DNA from: Riemerella anatipestifer_F | GTDB taxonomy: Bacteria > Bacteroidota > Bacteroidia > Flavobacteriales > Weeksellaceae | Length of the DNA stretch: 64,000 nucleotides | NCBI RefSeq assembly: GCF_037861325.1 | Contig: NZ_JAFELW010000001.1 | Reading direction: 5' to 3' (one strand) | In this document: positions 61,647 to 64,000 of the stretch, piece by piece | How positions within the stretch are numbered: position 1 is the first letter of the stretch | Layout of the letters: each line of letters begins with the position of its first letter | Translations under genes and position numbers: made by a program | The notes under the pieces: model-generated | Seen by the model: the letters and a program-made list of their open reading frames with translations, nothing else | Database searches by the model: none | What the model was told of the DNA's origin: nothing

Positions 61647-62603
61647 ATGAAAAAGATATATTTATTATTAGTTGTAGTGATTTCCGCTGTCGGTTGTGGT
61701 AAGCCGAAAGCCGAGGTTATTCAGGGAAAAATCGAAAGGGAGCAAATCGGAATCGTATCGAAAATTCCGGGAAAAATCATTGAAATCCGTATTCAGGAAG
61801 GAGATTTTGTAAGGAAAGGCGATACGCTTGCTATTTTGGACATTCCTGAAGTCGATGCCAAAAAAAGTCAGGCTAAAGGAGCGGTTCAGTCGGCAAAAGC
61901 CCAATATGATATGACTTTGAAAGGAGCTACGGACAATCAGCTCAAACAGCTAGAAGCCAAACAAAAAGCATTGAAAGAACAGTACGAACTGGCTCAAAAA
62001 TCCATTAACCGATTGTCAAATATGCTTAAAGATTCGTTGGTTTCTCAACAGATGTATGATGAGGCTTTCGCTAAATATCAGGGGGCTCAATCGCAGTATC
62101 TGGCTGTTCAGGCTGAAATTTCGGACGTGAAATACGGAGCGAGAATCGAACAGCAAAAAATGGCTTTTGGACAACAGGAAAGAGCTTTGGGAGCTTTGCA
62201 GGAGGTTTCGGTTGCGGATTCCGAGCGGTATATCATTGCTCCACAGGATATGACGGTAGAGTCCATTACGCTTAAAGTAGGGGAGCTGGCGCTTCCCGGT
62301 TATACCTTGATTAGCGGAACGATTTCGGAATCGACTTATTTCCGTTTTACGATTCCCGAAAGCCAGCTTTCAAAGGTTCAGAAAGGACAGGAAGTAACTG
62401 TCAATATAGTCTATAACAAAAGTCAGGTTAAGGGAAAAGTAATTTCGGTTAAGGCTTTGGGAGCTTATGCAAATATTGCAACGGCTTATCCCGATTACGA
62501 AATTCAGGAGAGTCTTTTTGAGATAAAAATCAGTCCGGTTGATATCAGTCAGACCAAAGATTTGTTTACGAAAACTACGGTTACTTTAGAACTGTTAAAA
62601 TAA
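61647..62603 (+). CDS. HlyD-family periplasmic adaptor
   Basis: 318 residues from the second ATG (61647). Lipoprotein signal (YLLLVVVISAVGCGKPK), barrel-sandwich half motifs KIPGKIIEIRIQEGDFVRKG and VESITLKVGELALPGYTL separated by a long coiled coil (about 70-185). It bridges the inner-membrane permease and TolC. Fourteen bases after the TolC-like stop. Confidence 0.93.
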   Translation: MKKIYLLLVVVISAVGCGKPKAEVIQGKIEREQIGIVSKIPGKIIEIRIQEGDFVRKGDTLAILDIPEVDAKKSQAKGAVQSAKAQYDMTLKGATDNQLKQLEAKQKALKEQYELAQKSINRLSNMLKDSLVSQQMYDEAFAKYQGAQSQYLAVQAEISDVKYGARIEQQKMAFGQQERALGALQEVSVADSERYIIAPQDMTVESITLKVGELALPGYTLISGTISESTYFRFTIPESQLSKVQKGQEVTVNIVYNKSQVKGKVISVKALGAYANIATAYPDYEIQESLFEIKISPVDISQTKDLFTKTTVTLELLK

Positions 62604-62610
62604 AAATCAA

Positions 62611-63771
62611 ATGAAAAACTTTTTTTCGCTTATAAAAAGGGAATTCCGTTTGTTTTGGGATAACAGTGTGCTTCGGTTGCTTTTTATTGGGGCTCCGATT
62701 ATGTACGGAATACTTTTGGGCTTTGTTTACCAGAAAGGAAAAGTTACCGATTTGCCTGTTGTGGTGGTTGATGAAGACCAAAGTCAGATGAGCCGAAAAG
62801 CTATTGAAATGATGCAGGATAATGAGGTTCTGAACGTGGCTTTTATCCGTTATGACCAGAACGATTTAGCTAAAATTGTAGCGGAAAACGATAACATTCC
62901 TGCAGTTGTGATTATTCCGAAAGATTTTGAAAAGCAGGTTATGACCAAAAAGTATCCCGAAGTGCTTACCATTGTAAATACTTCGAATGTTTTAACAGCC
63001 AATTATGCTTCGACTGCCATTCAGATTTGTTTAGGAACACTTAAAGCGGGAGTTCAGATTGAAGCTCTTAAAAAACAAGGAATGCCTGAAAGTGTGGCAA
63101 TGTCGCAATATGAGCCGTTCAAAACCACGTTTATCAAAAAATACAACCGAAGCACGAACTATATGTACTTTTTGTGGCCCGGCATTTTGGCTACGGTTTT
63201 GCAACAGGTTTTGCTGTTAGGCTTGGCTTTGTCGTTTGCCTCGGAATACGAAAACGGAACGTTCAGAACTTTGGTTTCGGAAAACAAATCCCTACTCAAA
63301 ATAATGGCAATTAAGATAATTCCGTATCTGATAATGAGCTTCGGTATTTGGATCTTGTATTATCTGTTTACGTTTTGGTTCAGGATTCCGTTTTATGAAA
63401 ATCTAGGTGCTTTGACCTTTGTAGCGGGAATTTTCGTGTTGTCGGTATGTTTTATCGGGATATTGGTAAGCATATTGATTCCGAGTCAGCTCAAAGCAAC
63501 CGAAATATTGATGGTAATAGCCACTCCGAGTTTTATTTTGAGTGGATTTACGTGGCCGCTTTCGCAAATGCCCGATTGGGTTGTGGCTGTTGCAAACGTG
63601 ATTCCGCTTACACATTTCTTACAGGCATTCCGAATTCTGCTTATTGAAGAAGGAACGTTGTCCCAATGTTCGGGTGCAATTTGGGCTATGATTTGGATTG
63701 GACTTGTTTGTGCGGTTTTGTCTTATGTAGCTTTGTATTTTAAAAGGAAAAAGGTGTTGAAGCAAGGTTGA
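62611..63771 (+). CDS. ABC-2-type permease
   Basis: 386 residues. One N-terminal membrane helix (about 22-42), a large periplasmic loop to about residue 175, then five helices with the conserved ATPSFILSGFTWPLSQMPDW and IPLTHFLQAFRIL motifs of the ABC-2 (YhhJ/YbhR-like) branch. No ATPase gene accompanies it here, and related operons usually encode two such permeases, so a partner may be missing or lie elsewhere. Confidence 0.9.
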   Translation: MKNFFSLIKREFRLFWDNSVLRLLFIGAPIMYGILLGFVYQKGKVTDLPVVVVDEDQSQMSRKAIEMMQDNEVLNVAFIRYDQNDLAKIVAENDNIPAVVIIPKDFEKQVMTKKYPEVLTIVNTSNVLTANYASTAIQICLGTLKAGVQIEALKKQGMPESVAMSQYEPFKTTFIKKYNRSTNYMYFLWPGILATVLQQVLLLGLALSFASEYENGTFRTLVSENKSLLKIMAIKIIPYLIMSFGIWILYYLFTFWFRIPFYENLGALTFVAGIFVLSVCFIGILVSILIPSQLKATEILMVIATPSFILSGFTWPLSQMPDWVVAVANVIPLTHFLQAFRILLIEEGTLSQCSGAIWAMIWIGLVCAVLSYVALYFKRKKVLKQG

Positions 63772-63876
63772 ATTTTGTACTGCAAAAAAATCCTGTGTGG
63801 TAGATTTTTATTATTTTTTTCTGTGTCAGGTTGTTATTTTTCAGCCGTTTAATTTCAGGGGTACGGTTGTTCTGCC

Positions 63877-64000
63877 ATTGCCACTAATGGTGGGGCTTTG
63901 CGAAGAAGCGGACTAAAATACCACTAACCTTCCCCCAACTACACAAAGGTAATAAAAATTACATTATGTCCAAATAAAACCTCTCCCGCTTTTTTGCAAA
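63877..64000. repeat. attC-like element 15, cut by the window edge
   Basis: Starts AT-TGCCACT-AAT (core drifted, 63886-63888), then GGTGGGGCTTTGCGAAGAAG, and near the edge the right-arm sequence CTCTCCCGCTTTTTTGCAAA. The left flank pairs with the box at 59650 (12 of 15), which makes the whole efflux operon one ~4.2-kb cassette. Confidence 0.72.

Larger units (their letters stand above)
35531..64000. mobile_element. Integron-like gene-cassette array without a visible integrase
   Basis: At least 14 attC-like imperfect palindromes (separate entries) alternate with single genes or gene pairs. The copies between 49.9 and 64 kb are well preserved; those between 35.5 and 47 kb are worn. Plus-strand cassette ends follow GTT-N7-GT at the left and AT-N7-AAC at the right, and the N7 segments of each cassette are mutually inverted. 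Cassette genes are on the minus strand except for the terminal efflux operon. No tyrosine recombinase gene is in the window. Canonical integron attC sites have RYYYAAC/GTTRRRY cores, which these ends satisfy in part. Confidence 0.7.

Noticed and set aside
49882..64000. CRISPR array
   Set aside because: The repeats are imperfect palindromes of 130-200 bp separated by whole genes, with no short regular spacers and no cas genes.
49882..64000. MITEs or insertion-sequence remnants as an explanation of the repeats
   Set aside because: No target-site duplications were seen at the element ends, the bases flanking each element differ and instead pair across the gene with the next element, which independent MITE insertions would not produce.
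1..64000. tRNA, rRNA, riboswitch or replication-origin signals
   Set aside because: None were recognised by eye; a covariance-model scan would be needed to exclude small RNAs.

Overview
The window looks like chromosomal DNA of a low-GC member of the Bacteroidota, most likely a flavobacterium of the Weeksellaceae type (Riemerella/Chryseobacterium/Bergeyella-like; genus not decided). The grounds are: promoters of the Bacteroidetes form TTG-N19/20-TAnnTTTG; a T9SS sorting-domain protein; a TonB-dependent receptor; a DUF3822 gene next to rsmD; a DnaG without zinc ligands; and AT-rich intergenic DNA. No rRNA, tRNA, CRISPR array, IS element, prophage or integrase gene was seen.

Region 1 (1-34.1 kb) is dense core genome: an ECF sigma factor and its overlapping membrane partner, a NupG-like transporter, a bifunctional-nuclease-domain protein, etfBA, an SDR, DUF3822-rsmD, kdsA, a TonB receptor, uvrA, a phosphoethanolamine transferase with a PAP2 phosphatase (lipid A remodelling pair), tsaE, then a tightly packed run ald-orf-tyrA-trkH-trkA-nudL-plsC-tsaC, rarA, yidD-lgt, mscL, a YggS protein, a sigma-54-type response regulator, a MATE pump, prfB, DedA, dnaG and clpP. 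Several starts are fixed by -7 promoter boxes that lie inside longer open frames.

Region 2 (34.1-49.9 kb) is AT-rich accessory DNA. Nearly all genes are on the minus strand. It holds lipoproteins, small secreted proteins, a DUF3800 gene, a VOC protein, a DUF937/OmpA protein, a serine hydrolase, a GNAT enzyme, two frameshifted genes and long decayed stretches. Worn copies of the repeat described next occur at about 35.6, 36.9 and 46.9 kb.

Region 3 (49.9-64 kb) is the most striking part: an integron-like array of gene cassettes separated by attC-like imperfect palindromes of about 130-200 bp. Each cassette starts (plus strand) with GTT-N7-GT and ends with AT-N7-AAC, and the two N7 segments of one cassette are reverse complements that are private to that cassette. 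The complementarity runs to about 15 bp and is broken at one fixed position, which is always G opposite T. Minus-strand genes end 0-18 bp from the GTT box. Four elements of the shorter repeat class carry a complete Bacteroidetes-type promoter pointing into the cassette gene. Cargo includes a PIN toxin-antitoxin pair, a MarR/SRPBCC pair, a GyrI/Cass2-like effector-binding protein (frameshifted), a TM2-domain protein, a T9SS-sorted protein, lipoproteins and unknown proteins.

The last cassette is unusually large (about 4.2 kb) and runs the other way. It encodes a MarR regulator, a TolC-like channel, a HlyD-like adaptor and an ABC-2 permease, with a near-perfect palindromic operator over the start codon. 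No recombinase gene is visible, so if the array is mobile the enzyme must act in trans or lie outside the window.
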